Assembly: GCA_013216015.1 (NCBI GenBank)
Contig: JABSOI010000060.1
Location: 1 to 37,182 of the forward strand
Direction of reading: 5' to 3'
DNA length: 37,182 nucleotides
From: Alteromonadaceae bacterium
Lineage (GTDB): Bacteria; Pseudomonadota; Gammaproteobacteria; Enterobacterales; Alteromonadaceae
Shown here in pieces: positions 16,441-24,264 of this stretch. A program made the translations under genes and the position numbers. The notes beneath the pieces were generated by a model, which worked only from the letters and a program-made list of their open reading frames with translations, searched no databases and was not told where the DNA came from. Each line of letters starts with the position of its first letter. The stretch's first letter is position 1.

Positions 16441-16776
16441 ATGGAACAATTGTCAACATTAAAATGTGAGGCTTGTGCTGCCAGTGCAAAACTGCTTTCG
16501 GCAGATGAAATAGAATTATTACTACCTCAAGTGCAAGGGTGGAAAATTATTGTAGATTCAGGTATACAAAAATTAAAATGTGACTTTGCTACAAGAAATT
16601 ATACAAAATCTGTTGCCTTTACCAATGCCATTGCTGAAATGGCAGAGGCAATAAATCATCACCCCCAAATAATTTTAGAATATGCTTCGGTCACAGTTAT
16701 TTGGTGGAGTCATAACATAAAAGGCCTGCATAAAAATGACTTTATTATGGCTTCTAAAACTTCAGAGCTGTTTTAA
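16441..16776 (+). CDS. phhB: 4a-hydroxytetrahydrobiopterin dehydratase (pterin carbinolamine dehydratase)
   Basis: 111 residues with the complete active site: His73-His74-Pro75 in NHHPQIILEYASVTVIWWSH, His91, and Asp100 in GLHKNDF. The enzyme dehydrates 4a-carbinolamine pterin, recycling the cofactor of phenylalanine hydroxylase. The phenylalanine hydroxylase gene is not in the window, so a stand-alone pterin role is possible. The N-terminal CEAC motif (Cys9, Cys12) is a common extension in gammaproteobacteria. AGAGGG at 16431-16436 sets the start. Confidence 0.93.
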   Translation: MEQLSTLKCEACAASAKLLSADEIELLLPQVQGWKIIVDSGIQKLKCDFATRNYTKSVAFTNAIAEMAEAINHHPQIILEYASVTVIWWSHNIKGLHKNDFIMASKTSELF

Positions 16777-16807
16777 CTATCGTTACTTGTAAGGCACTAA
16801 TACTATA

Positions 16808-17020
16808 ACTGCATGGGGACACTGCATGGGGTCGGACCTACACTGCATGGGGTCGGACCTACATAAACATACACTGCATGGGGTAAACATACACTGCATG
16901 GGGTAACATACACTGCATGGGGTACATACACTGCATGGGGTCGGACCTACATAACAGGCTGAATTGCTTTTAACATACACTGCATGGGGTCGGACCTACA
17001 TAACAGGCTGAATTGCTTTT
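16808..17020 (+). repeat. array of eight ACTGCATGGGG repeats with nested-deletion spacing
   Basis: The 11-base core starts at 16808, 16821, 16842, 16873, 16893, 16912, 16930 and 16979. The last two units are a near-perfect 49-bp direct repeat (core, then TCGGACCTACATAACAGGC and TGAATTGCTTTT). The earlier units keep the core and a CATAC-type end but have lost different amounts of the middle. The core runs into GGTCGGACC, a small palindrome that I associate with repeats near REP-associated (IS200-like) transposases; that link is from memory only. A cysteine-rich minus-strand frame here is an artefact of the repeats. Confidence 0.9.
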
Positions 17021-17302
17021 GTTTTGTATGGAAAACAAGTCATTAATTTAGTTTAAACGTATGTTTTCACCATACAAATGGTTACTTTAAGACTGATTCC
17101 TGAGTTTTGTGTGTGAATATTTGTTATTAAAGATGCTATTTTGTACTTCAAAAGGTACTTTTAAGCAGATTTATTTGCTTGTAATTCATCTATTTCTGTT
17201 GTAACTCAATAGGTTATATAGGTCATACCCGAATGTTTATTTTTAGGCGGGTGATTTTTTACTTTTGAAATGTTGCCAGTTCGCGACGGGTTTAGCTTAT
17301 AG

Positions 17303-17563
17303 TTATGTGTCGTAGTTGTATCGCAGTTGAGCAATTAAAATACTGTCGTCTTTAAATTTATAAACTATTCGGTGTTCGTCATTTATTCGTCTTGACCAAT
17401 ACCCAGCCAAGCCGTGTTTTAATGGTTCTGTTTTGCCAATTCCCCTATAGGGTGTTCTTTGAATATCTTTAATTAATGTATTAATACGTTTCAATATTTT
17501 TTTGTCTGTACTTTGCAAGTACAAATAGCTTTCCCAAGCTTTGGTGGAAAATGTTAGTTTCAT
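17303..17563 (-). CDS. yoeB: YoeB-family mRNA interferase toxin, with His83 replaced by Asn
   Basis: 86 residues that align without gaps to E. coli YoeB (84 residues): DYLY/SYLYLQ, RTPYRGIGKTEPLKHGLAGYWSRRINDEHRIVY. YoeB cleaves mRNA in the ribosomal A site. Glu46 and Arg65 equivalents are present, but the C-terminal RYHY reads RYNY (AAC instead of CAC) followed by two extra residues. The catalytic His83 is therefore Asn83; Tyr84 is kept. This may reduce activity. It overlaps the antitoxin gene by 4 bases (ATGA). Family certain, activity doubtful. Confidence 0.95.
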   Translation of the reverse strand: MKLTFSTKAWESYLYLQSTDKKILKRINTLIKDIQRTPYRGIGKTEPLKHGLAGYWSRRINDEHRIVYKFKDDSILIAQLRYNYDT

Positions 17564-17811
17564 TCCATAAGCTCTCTTTCAGTACCTTTATCCGACTCAA
17601 GTTCAGCGATAGACTCAAGTAAATTCCTTGCGTTAGCCCCAGATCTAAGTAAATATGTTGTTTCTTCCATGGCTTGGTAATCTTCTAAGGAAATCATAAC
17701 TACAGGATCTTCGCTTTTGCGTGTGATAATTACAGGCGTATGGTCATTACAAACTTGTGCCATTGTACTGGCTAAGTTTGCACGTGCGAAGGTATAACTT
17801 ATTGTATTCAT
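17560..17811 (-). CDS. yefM: YefM-family antitoxin
   Basis: 83 residues, the same length as E. coli YefM. It has the N-terminal Phd/YefM DNA-binding fold (MNTISYTFARANLASTMAQVCNDHTPVIITRKSEDPVVMISLEDYQAMEET, conserved in pattern) and an acidic C-terminal tail (SIAELESDKGTERELME) that would wrap the toxin. It is first in the minus-strand operon, so it is made ahead of the toxin. The palindromic site at 17832-17849 lies 20 bases upstream and is the likely YefM operator. Confidence 0.95.
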   Translation of the reverse strand: MNTISYTFARANLASTMAQVCNDHTPVIITRKSEDPVVMISLEDYQAMEETTYLLRSGANARNLLESIAELESDKGTERELME

Positions 17812-17831
17812 ATTCTATCCTAAACTGTTCA

Positions 17832-17849
17832 TGTACGTAATTAGGTACA
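17832..17849 (-). promoter_or_regulatory. candidate YefM operator
   Basis: TGTAC (17832-17836), 8 bases, GTACA (17845-17849), immediately upstream of yefM. The E. coli YefM operator is built on TGTACA palindromes, so these inverted half-sites fit autoregulation by the YefM-YoeB complex. Confidence 0.55.
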
Positions 17850-17973
17850 GTATTTTTTAAAAACATAATTTACCAATTAAGATAGTGGCAGTGCTCTATT
17901 CGATAACTATTGTATTTAACGAAATGTTGCCGTTTGTTGAGGCGATTGAATCAATCAAGGTGTAAAAATGTAA

Positions 17974-18555
17974 ATGAATACAACAAAAGTAGTTGCTATA
18001 AGTGGTGCATCTGGTGCCGGTAAAACGTCTGTGGTCAAACAATTGTCTGCTGCATTTAATTGTCCAACTTTATTTTTTGATGATCACACCCAAAACAATA
18101 CTTACCCGAAAGAAATGAAAACCTGGCTTGAAAATGGTGCCAATGTCTCTGATATTAAAACCCCTAAACTGGTGGAGTCACTTCGAAAACTTAAATCCCA
18201 AAGCAACAGTAAATATATTTTCGTAGAAGAACCATTTGGTAAGCAGCGTGATTCAATTTCATCCTTGGTAGATTATGTTGTTTTATTGGACCTGCCTTTG
18301 GAAATTTGTCTTGCCCGCATAATTAAAAGAAATATAGCCAATTACATGAATCAATCTGATCGCTCAATAGATTCAATTTCAAGTTATTTAGATAAATATG
18401 AAGATCATTTAAGAGATGTATATTTTGAGGCTGTTGATCAAGTACGTCAAAATTGTGATTTTTTAATTACCAAGGTCAGCTCAATTGAGGTAACAGCAAA
18501 ATCAATTAGTAATTGGTTGAAAGTAATGCAAACCGATAATGAAATCATTATTTAA
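17974..18555 (+). CDS. P-loop kinase-like ATP-binding protein (uridine kinase-like)
   Basis: 193 residues. The Walker A motif GASGAGKTS covers residues 11-19, and LFFDDHTQ carries an Asp pair like the substrate-binding end of nucleoside kinases. VLLDLPLEICLARIIKRN resembles the LID/base region (hydrophobic strand, then an Arg-rich helix). The overall pattern fits the P-loop NMP/nucleoside kinase group; uridine kinase or a small-molecule kinase are possibilities. AAGGTG (17957-17962) is the ribosome site. An ATG at 17968 is directly followed by TAA and then by this start (ATGTAAATG). Confidence 0.75.
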   Translation: MNTTKVVAISGASGAGKTSVVKQLSAAFNCPTLFFDDHTQNNTYPKEMKTWLENGANVSDIKTPKLVESLRKLKSQSNSKYIFVEEPFGKQRDSISSLVDYVVLLDLPLEICLARIIKRNIANYMNQSDRSIDSISSYLDKYEDHLRDVYFEAVDQVRQNCDFLITKVSSIEVTAKSISNWLKVMQTDNEIII

Positions 18556-18639
18556 ACGTTCAGTTCCGATTATGGCTATAATGTCAAACTTGGTGAGTTA
18601 TAGTAGCGTCAACTTAAATTAAATTAAAATGATTTGTTG

Positions 18640-20046
18640 ATGCTCAATAGTGAAATTTGTCAAAAAGCCAGATTATCCCGCGATCCTCGTTTTGATGGTA
18701 AGTTTTTTACCGCTGTCAAAACTACAGGGATCTACTGCCGCACTATTTGCCCTGCTTATCCCCCGAAAGAAGAGAACGTTGTTTATTTTTCTACTGCAAT
18801 TGAATGTGCCAATGCCGGGTTTCGCCCATGTTTGCGTTGCCGGCCTGACAGTGCACCAGATTCTCCTGCGTGGAAAGGAGTAAACACCACGTTAGATCGC
18901 GCAGTTAAACTGATTAATGAAGGTGCTCTTCAAGATGGCCCTCTGCCATTATTGGCTGAGCGATTAGGAATCAGTGATCGTTATTTACGACAGTTATTTA
19001 AAAAGCATTTTGGTATTTCTCCTAAGTCTTATGCGCTGTATCAACAATGTTTATTTGCCAAACAATTGCTGCATCAAACAAATTTACCAATAACACAAGT
19101 GGCTATGGCGAGTGGTTTTGATAGTGTTCGTCGTTTCAATGACTGTTTTCAATCACAACTTAAATTAACACCCTCTCAAATGCGTAAATCAGGAGGTACG
19201 CAATCGAACGCATTACAGCTGAAACTGTATTATCGTCCACCTTTTGACTGGTCTTTAATGAGTAATATTTTTATGGCCAGAGCTATTCCTACACTGGAAT
19301 GGGTTGATGAACATAGTTATGGACGTACTTTCGATTGGTTTGGCTGCGTTGGAAACTTCACTGCACAACATATTGAGGATAAAAATATGTTTGATGTCAC
19401 CATTGAGTTGGATGATGTTAAATATTTAAAGGCGATCATAAATAACATTAAAAGGATTTTAGATTTGAATGTTGATATGCAAGCGGTAGAACACGATCTT
19501 CAACAATGTTTTACAGGTAATTTTCCCATTAAAACCGGGGTGCGGGTACCCGGTATCTGGAATATGTTTGAAGCGGGAATAAGGGCTATTTTAGGACAAC
19601 AAATCTCTGTCGTTGCTGCACGTAATCTTGTTTCTATATTAGTTGCTGATTTAGGCCGATCCGTTGGTGACAAAAAATTGTTCCCATCGCCAGAATCTAT
19701 AGCGAGCAGCGAGTTAAACTTTTTGAAAATCCCAAAGTCTCGTAAACAAACATTGCGTAACCTTGCCCAGCATTATCTTGATCACGAAGCCCCTGATAAA
19801 CCAGAACCTTGGCTGAAACTTAAAGGAATAGGGCCGTGGACAGTTGATTACGCACAACTTAGAGGATTAAGTGATCCTGATATTTTTCTTGGCACTGATC
19901 TTGGCGTATTAAAAGCGATAGGAAAGGCAACGGCACAGTCAGTGGAGAATACAGCCACACAATCACAATCAACATCTGATTTTAACTCCGAACAAGCTTC
20001 TCCTTGGCGAAGCTATTTAACATTTCAATTATGGAGCCAACTTTAA
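18640..20046 (+). CDS. Ada-type Zn/AraC regulator fused to AlkA 3-methyladenine DNA glycosylase
   Basis: 468 residues with three modules. Residues 1-75 are the Ada zinc domain with Cys33, Cys37, Cys64 and Cys67; Cys33 is the methylphosphotriester acceptor position. About 85-185 is an AraC-type double helix-turn-helix (LLAERLGISDRYLRQLFKKHFGISP, MASGFDSVRRFNDCF). About 195-468 is AlkA with the helix-hairpin-helix LKLKGIGPWTVDY and the catalytic Asp in FLGTDLGV. It probably senses methylated backbone, activates its own operon and excises alkylated bases. ATG 18640 is preferred to TTG codons just upstream. Its TAA overlaps the ogt ATG (TAATG). Confidence 0.93.
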   Translation: MLNSEICQKARLSRDPRFDGKFFTAVKTTGIYCRTICPAYPPKEENVVYFSTAIECANAGFRPCLRCRPDSAPDSPAWKGVNTTLDRAVKLINEGALQDGPLPLLAERLGISDRYLRQLFKKHFGISPKSYALYQQCLFAKQLLHQTNLPITQVAMASGFDSVRRFNDCFQSQLKLTPSQMRKSGGTQSNALQLKLYYRPPFDWSLMSNIFMARAIPTLEWVDEHSYGRTFDWFGCVGNFTAQHIEDKNMFDVTIELDDVKYLKAIINNIKRILDLNVDMQAVEHDLQQCFTGNFPIKTGVRVPGIWNMFEAGIRAILGQQISVVAARNLVSILVADLGRSVGDKKLFPSPESIASSELNFLKIPKSRKQTLRNLAQHYLDHEAPDKPEPWLKLKGIGPWTVDYAQLRGLSDPDIFLGTDLGVLKAIGKATAQSVENTATQSQSTSDFNSEQASPWRSYLTFQLWSQL

Positions 20047-20603
20047 TGTTCACTGATTACATTGATAGTCCGTTAGGTCTAGTCGAATTTAAAGCGTCTG
20101 AGCAGGGGATCACTCAAGTTATTTTTTGTGGAATTCGAAAAATAGATGCTAAAACGCATACTGAAATGAATACCAAAACGAACAGAATAACTAACCTCTG
20201 CAAGCTGCAATTAACCGAATATTTTAATGGCGAACGCAAACAATTTGAAGTGCCGTTAGATCCCCAAGGCACTGCTTTTCAAAAATCAGTCTGGCGTTGT
20301 TTAATGCAAATTCCCTTTGGTGAAACTCTATCTTACGGTGAAATTGCTGATATGTTAAATAACCCGAAAGCTGTTCGTGCGGTAGGTGGGGCCAATGGTA
20401 GAAATCCAATCAGCCTTATTGTTCCGTGCCATCGAGTTATAGGCCGCAATGGCACCTTAACAGGTTATGCCGGCGGTATTGAACGAAAATTATGGTTGTT
20501 GAAGCATGAAGGGATCGAGGTTAAGCATTCTAAGGGAAATGATAAAATGGATATTCAAAATGTGATTAATATCAGGCAAGCTAAAACACAATTTTTGAAA
20601 TGA
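20046..20603 (+). CDS. ogt: methylated-DNA-protein-cysteine S-methyltransferase
   Basis: 185 residues. The active-site motif VPCHRVIG holds Cys128, preceded by the Asn/Arg finger region RAVGGANGRNP and followed by GYAGGIERKLWLLKHE. The enzyme transfers the methyl group of O6-methylguanine to itself in one suicide reaction. GGAG (20033-20036) and the one-base overlap with the upstream Ada-AlkA gene set the start at 20046 and imply coupled translation. The C-terminus has about 30 residues beyond the core with no recognised motif. Confidence 0.95.
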   Translation: MFTDYIDSPLGLVEFKASEQGITQVIFCGIRKIDAKTHTEMNTKTNRITNLCKLQLTEYFNGERKQFEVPLDPQGTAFQKSVWRCLMQIPFGETLSYGEIADMLNNPKAVRAVGGANGRNPISLIVPCHRVIGRNGTLTGYAGGIERKLWLLKHEGIEVKHSKGNDKMDIQNVINIRQAKTQFLK

Positions 20604-20678
20604 ATGTTTTTTGAGAGAGCACAAATTCAAGGGTCAAATAATATACATTTAAAATTTGCAGCATTAAAGCGATTTACT

Positions 20679-21010
20679 TTAATTGATTAGTTCATTATTG
20701 AGATTTTGTTTCTTTTGCAAATGTTTTGCAGGAGCCATATTGTTTGATATAACATCAACAAACACAACATGTGCATTGTTGCTGAGATAATAAATAACAT
20801 GTTCTTTTAGTGGGGATAGGAATGCATTTGGTGCTATTTCACTAATACTCATCCCGATGTCAGGATTGTTAGCTAAGTGTTGAAGTTTGTTGAAAAGAGA
20901 GTTTTTTTAGATCTGCCATTGGCCATCTCCCCAATTTTCAATAGTATATTTCCTAATTTGGGCAATATCAGATCTTGCATGGCTTTAAGGTAAAATGTGA
21001 CGTTATTCAT
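20679..21010 (-). pseudogene. decayed ParE-family toxin gene
   Basis: Read on the minus strand, the segment gives ParE-like pieces: MNNVTFYLKAMQDL, then (one frameshift) DIAQIRKYTIENWGDGQWQI, a nonsense TAA, and in the same frame NSLFNKLQHLANNPDIGM, ISEIAPNAFLSPLKEHVIYY and NNAHVVFVDVI. Order and length (about 110 codons) match the RelE/ParE superfamily. One frameshift near 20970 and one stop near 20912 would abolish the toxin. Its start overlaps the antitoxin remnant, as in intact operons. Confidence 0.8.
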
Positions 21011-21258
21011 TAATCATATTTTCCAGAATCCAGCTCAGCAAAAAATGATTCTCCTTTAACAAGATCATCAGTGTCTATATTAGCAAAGCGCGATTTTACA
21101 ATTTCCATTTTCAGTGTTTCCAACTTGTTGTATTCTTTTGATGAAATTACAACCGCAACAGGTGTACCGTTTTTAACAATTTAAACTGGTTCTGATTGGA
21201 CATTTATCAACATGTTTCCAAATTTGTTTTTTGCTTCATTTGCTGTTAAAGATAACAT
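21010..21258 (-). pseudogene. Phd/YefM-family antitoxin gene with an internal stop
   Basis: On the minus strand the frame reads MLSLTANEAKNKFGNMLINV, QSEPV, stop, then IVKNGTPVAVVISSKEYNKL and an acidic tail ending SGKYD. The stop at codon 26 (TTA at 21181-21183 on the plus strand) sits exactly where the family has PV-x-I (often Gln or Thr), so a single base change, e.g. CAA to TAA, explains it. The rest of the 82 codons is intact. It preceded the ParE remnant in an operon. Confidence 0.85.
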
Positions 21259-21418
21259 TGTTAGCCCCTTAAAAGTTTTAGTAAAATGAGCATGGTCGAA
21301 TCGTTCTATTCAGTCAAATTAAATTTAAAGTCCCTTAAATATAAAGGTTATATCTTCTGGATGAGCGGTTTCAATTGCTATATTATGAATTAAAGTTTCC
21401 CATGATCAGGACATCCTT

Positions 21419-22081
21419 TTGAAAAATTCATTAACTGCTAATCAATGTCGAGTTATCGGCGTTATGCTTGAAAAAGAAATTACTACACCAGACCAATATC
21501 CTCTCTCTCTTAATGGTTTAACTAATGGCTGTAATCAAAAAAGCGCCCGTGAACCTGTTATGTCATTGACCGAAAATGACGTGCAAAATACGCTTGATGA
21601 ATTAACAAAAAATAATCAGATAAGTGAACAGATAACTTCGGGTAGTAGGGTTGTTAAGTACCAGCATCGTTTTTGTAATACTCAATTTGGTGATTTGCAA
21701 TTAACTAAACAACAATTAGCCGTTATTTGTTTGTTGCTTTTAAGGGGACCGCAAACGCCAGGTGAGCTTAGAACGCGCAGTAATCGGCTGGCTGAATTTG
21801 CTGATGTCAGTGAAGTTGATGAAACTTTAACGCAATTACAGTCACTTAATGATGAAGTTTTAGTCGTAAAATTAGCTCGTGAAGCAGGTAAAAGAGAATC
21901 ACGTTATGCTCATTTATTTTGTCAGCTTGATGAACAGTTAATCTCATCTTTGGAAATATCGAACTCTGAAGTGTCGGCCTCAGTTCGGGCCGAAGGTGCA
22001 TTGAAACGCATTGCATCATTAGAAGAGCAGGTGGAGCTTTTAACAAAGCAAGTGGCTGAATTGCAGGAAATAATGAATTAA
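21419..22081 (+). CDS. yceH: YceH-family (UPF0502/DUF480) protein
   Basis: 220 residues with the family signature near the N-terminus: VIGVMLEKEITTPDQYPLSL followed by NGLTNGCNQKSAREPVMSL. Two winged-helix-like repeats follow (QLAVICLLLLRGPQTPGELRTRS), and a C-terminal coiled coil (SLEEQVELLTKQVAELQEI). The cellular role is unsettled. The start is TTG 21419 with AGGA at 21408-21411; no ATG fits the conserved N-terminus better. A hairpin terminator follows. Confidence 0.93.
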   Translation: MKNSLTANQCRVIGVMLEKEITTPDQYPLSLNGLTNGCNQKSAREPVMSLTENDVQNTLDELTKNNQISEQITSGSRVVKYQHRFCNTQFGDLQLTKQQLAVICLLLLRGPQTPGELRTRSNRLAEFADVSEVDETLTQLQSLNDEVLVVKLAREAGKRESRYAHLFCQLDEQLISSLEISNSEVSASVRAEGALKRIASLEEQVELLTKQVAELQEIMN

Positions 22082-22112
22082 CCTTTTTTCTAATAACTAG
22101 TACCGAATAAAC

Positions 22113-22160
22113 AGCCCGGAATAAACAGATCTGACTATTGATAATTTCGGGCTTGTTTTT
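22113..22160 (+). terminator. terminator after yceH
   Basis: AGCCCG (22113-22118) pairs with CGGGCT (22148-22153), followed by TGTTTTT. The loop is long (29 bases), so efficiency is uncertain. Confidence 0.5.
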
Positions 22161-22192
22161 ACGTTATATGAATTAGTGTCATTACCTATTAA

Positions 22193-22220
22193 TTGTAAGT
22201 TGTAAGTTGTAAGTTGCTAG
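22193..22220 (+). repeat. 7-bp tandem repeat TTGTAAG, four units
   Basis: Three perfect TTGTAAG units and one TTGCTAG unit, ending 43 bases before the GNAT start codon. A length change would move elements upstream of that gene. Confidence 0.85.
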
Positions 22221-22263
22221 TTGAATTAATATATTTAGAAAGTTAAGAGGTTAGGATAATTAA

Positions 22264-22728
22264 GTGATCAAAATCAGGAGCTTTCAAAAAGGTGATGAAA
22301 CGTCGATAATAAATCTTTTTTTAAGAACAATCAGAACGGTAAATATTCGTGACTATTCCCAAGAACAAGTCAATGCCTGGGCGCCGGATGAATATGATAG
22401 AGAAGATTCGTTTAAAAAAATAGCCCTCAATAACCCGTTCGTAGCTACTATCGACAATAAAATTGTCGGCTACGCAGATGTACAAAGTGATGGTTTTATT
22501 GACCATTTTTTTTGCCATACCGATTTTCAAGGAAAGGGGATTGGTAAATCGTTGATGCAAACGTTACAAAATACCGGAATAAATAAGGGATGCACTCGTT
22601 TTTATTCGCACGTAAGTATTACCGCAAAGCCATTTTTTGAGTATTTTGGTTTTAAAGAAGTAAAAGAACAACTGGTTGAAATCCGTGGTCAAAAGCTCAA
22701 GAATTTTGTCATGGAAAAGGTTTTATAA
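22264..22728 (+). CDS. GNAT family N-acetyltransferase
   Basis: 154 residues. The acetyl-CoA loop is FQGKGIGKSLMQ (Q/RxxGxG). It is preceded by the beta-4 strand GYADVQSDGFIDHFFCHTDF and followed by FFEYFGFKEVKEQLVEIRGQKLKNFVMEK. The N-terminus DYSQEQVNAWAPDEYD is typical of the small 'YafP-like' GNATs. It starts with GTG 22264, with AGGA at 22253-22256. Substrate unknown. Confidence 0.9.
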   Translation: MIKIRSFQKGDETSIINLFLRTIRTVNIRDYSQEQVNAWAPDEYDREDSFKKIALNNPFVATIDNKIVGYADVQSDGFIDHFFCHTDFQGKGIGKSLMQTLQNTGINKGCTRFYSHVSITAKPFFEYFGFKEVKEQLVEIRGQKLKNFVMEKVL

Positions 22729-22785
22729 ATTAAATTTAACTGACAAAAGTATTATTCAGCTTTTTTTAAAAATTAAATTTCCCCC

Positions 22786-22890
22786 GTAGGATGGTTAGCC
22801 GCAGGCGTAACCAATCAAAAAGCATACATATCAGATAGTTAGCGGTTAAAGTAAAGGTGATGGGTTAAGCCGTTGGCCAACCCATTCTAC
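22786..22890. repeat. inverted pair of GTAG-type REP sequences (BIME-like)
   Basis: Left arm GTAGGATGGTTAGCCGCAGG... to CAATCA (22786-22816). The inverted right arm TGATGGGTTAAGCCG... runs to ATTCTAC (22858-22890). It lies between convergent genes, the usual REP location, and is intact, unlike the copy split by IS66. Confidence 0.8.
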
Positions 22891-22984
22891 AACTATGATA
22901 GCCACAGTTAACTTGGAACTTAGCCATATCGAATGGAATAACAGATACCGATCGATAACGAATTCAATTTGCTGTTCGATATCA

Positions 22985-24157
22985 TTAAGCTAAATGATCC
23001 CTTAAGCTAATTTCTTCACCCAGCGATTTTAGTTTTGTTAACCATGAGCTTACTTGCTCTGGTTGATGCGGTGCTGCACTAACGCCTGTGGCAATAGTTT
23101 GTTCCAGTATCGCATCAACAGCTAAACTTACCGGAAATGAAACTAATCGTGCCATCGCCTGACCATTTTTGTTACCGCAGGCATCGAGCAAATAACTATT
23201 ATGCCAAACGGTTTTATTTCCCTGTTTAGCGACTAGTTCAACACTCAATACCACACGATCAGGTTCATTTATGTCATAATTATATTTTTCTTCTAACTGC
23301 TGACTGATCATTTTTAATTTTTGTTCGGCGTCATTTGCAGAAATATCTTCTGACGTTATTGAAGCCACTTCGTCGAACAGATATTGCCAGGCTGTTGACC
23401 ATCCAGCTAAACGTAAGGTGCCACGGACAAACTGCTTAACTTGCCAATTGTTATCAAAACCATATTGTTGTAAGAAAGGTAATGAATCACGATTAGGGTA
23501 AGCTTGAAAAGTTTCAATGCCGTCAGGTAAAGTAATGCTATGTTCTGTTAATGCATGCCAAGGCGCCTGGCAAGTTTTAGTTTTACCCTGCTCAAGCCAT
23601 TTTGCCGGAGATTTTAACGCTTTTAATACACCAAGAGGTGACCAACTGAATTTATATTTAAAGTCATTGGCAATTTTAGGAAAACCACCACAGTAAGAAC
23701 GAAAATATACTTCGTTGTTGACGGAAAACTGTGCACTATTTTGGTATTGATCTACCAAAGCATGAGCTAATAAGTGGTCAATACCGGGATCTAAGCCAAC
23801 TTCATTAACAAAACATAATCCCAGTTCTTTAGCTTGTTGATTTAATGTTGCCATTTCAGGTGAAATGTAACTACTTGAAACAAAGTGCGCATTGGTCTGC
23901 AAGCATAGTTCTGCAACATCAATATGACTGGTGGCTGGTAACATTGATACCACCACGTCACCGGCAATAATCGTGTTTTGCAGTTCTTGCCAGTCTAATT
24001 GACGAATTTGAATTTTGTCTTGAATTTCAGCTAATCCAACTTGTGCTTTTGACAGCGTACGATTCCAAACAATAAGTGGGGTTTGTCCGTTTGCCAGTCT
24101 TTTTATGCCGGGTGTGGAAGAAAGTCCAGCCCCAAGCCAATGAATAGTTTTTGTCAT
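22985..24157 (-). CDS. saccharopine dehydrogenase (LYS9-like, glutamate-forming)
   Basis: 390 residues. The N-terminal Rossmann motif is IHWLGAGLSSTPGI, followed by VVVSMLPATSHIDVAELCL, and the substrate domain contains NEVGLDPGIDHLLAHAL, the family hallmark. It converts saccharopine to glutamate and aminoadipate semialdehyde (or the reverse). ATG 24157 with AAGG eight bases upstream is preferred over an in-frame start at 24187. It is second in a minus-strand pair with the lysine-forming saccharopine dehydrogenase. The pair covers both halves of the bifunctional plant/animal LKR-SDH, most likely for lysine catabolism. Confidence 0.88.
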   Translation of the reverse strand: MTKTIHWLGAGLSSTPGIKRLANGQTPLIVWNRTLSKAQVGLAEIQDKIQIRQLDWQELQNTIIAGDVVVSMLPATSHIDVAELCLQTNAHFVSSSYISPEMATLNQQAKELGLCFVNEVGLDPGIDHLLAHALVDQYQNSAQFSVNNEVYFRSYCGGFPKIANDFKYKFSWSPLGVLKALKSPAKWLEQGKTKTCQAPWHALTEHSITLPDGIETFQAYPNRDSLPFLQQYGFDNNWQVKQFVRGTLRLAGWSTAWQYLFDEVASITSEDISANDAEQKLKMISQQLEEKYNYDINEPDRVVLSVELVAKQGNKTVWHNSYLLDACGNKNGQAMARLVSFPVSLAVDAILEQTIATGVSAAPHQPEQVSSWLTKLKSLGEEISLRDHLA

Positions 24158-24181
24158 GGTTAACCTTGTAGTAAGTTTTTT

Positions 24182-24222
24182 ACCCAAACTGCTTGGAAAT
24201 GAAATTTCGAAGCAGTTTGGGT
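24182..24222. repeat. 13-bp-stem hairpin between the two saccharopine genes
   Basis: ACCCAAACTGCTT (24182-24194) pairs perfectly with AAGCAGTTTGGGT (24210-24222) around a 15-base loop. On the coding (minus) strand it is followed by A-rich, not T-rich, sequence. An RNA-stability or differential-expression element is therefore more likely than a terminator. Confidence 0.8.
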
Positions 24223-24264
24223 TTAGTTAATTTTGTCGTTAACTTTGTAAAAAGTGGCAGTGCA

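Noticed and set aside
16783-16980. Minus-strand 65-residue cysteine-rich reading frame
   Set aside because: It is only the translation of the ACTGCATGGGG repeats; no ribosome site and no family features.
16808-17020. CRISPR array
   Set aside because: The 11-base repeat is too short, the spacers are unequal (2-38 bases) and are pieces of the same 49-bp unit, and no cas gene is present.
17227-17260. ACCCG/CGGGT hairpin followed by six T on the plus strand
   Set aside because: It looks like a weak terminator, but no plus-strand gene reads into it and it points the wrong way for yoeB.
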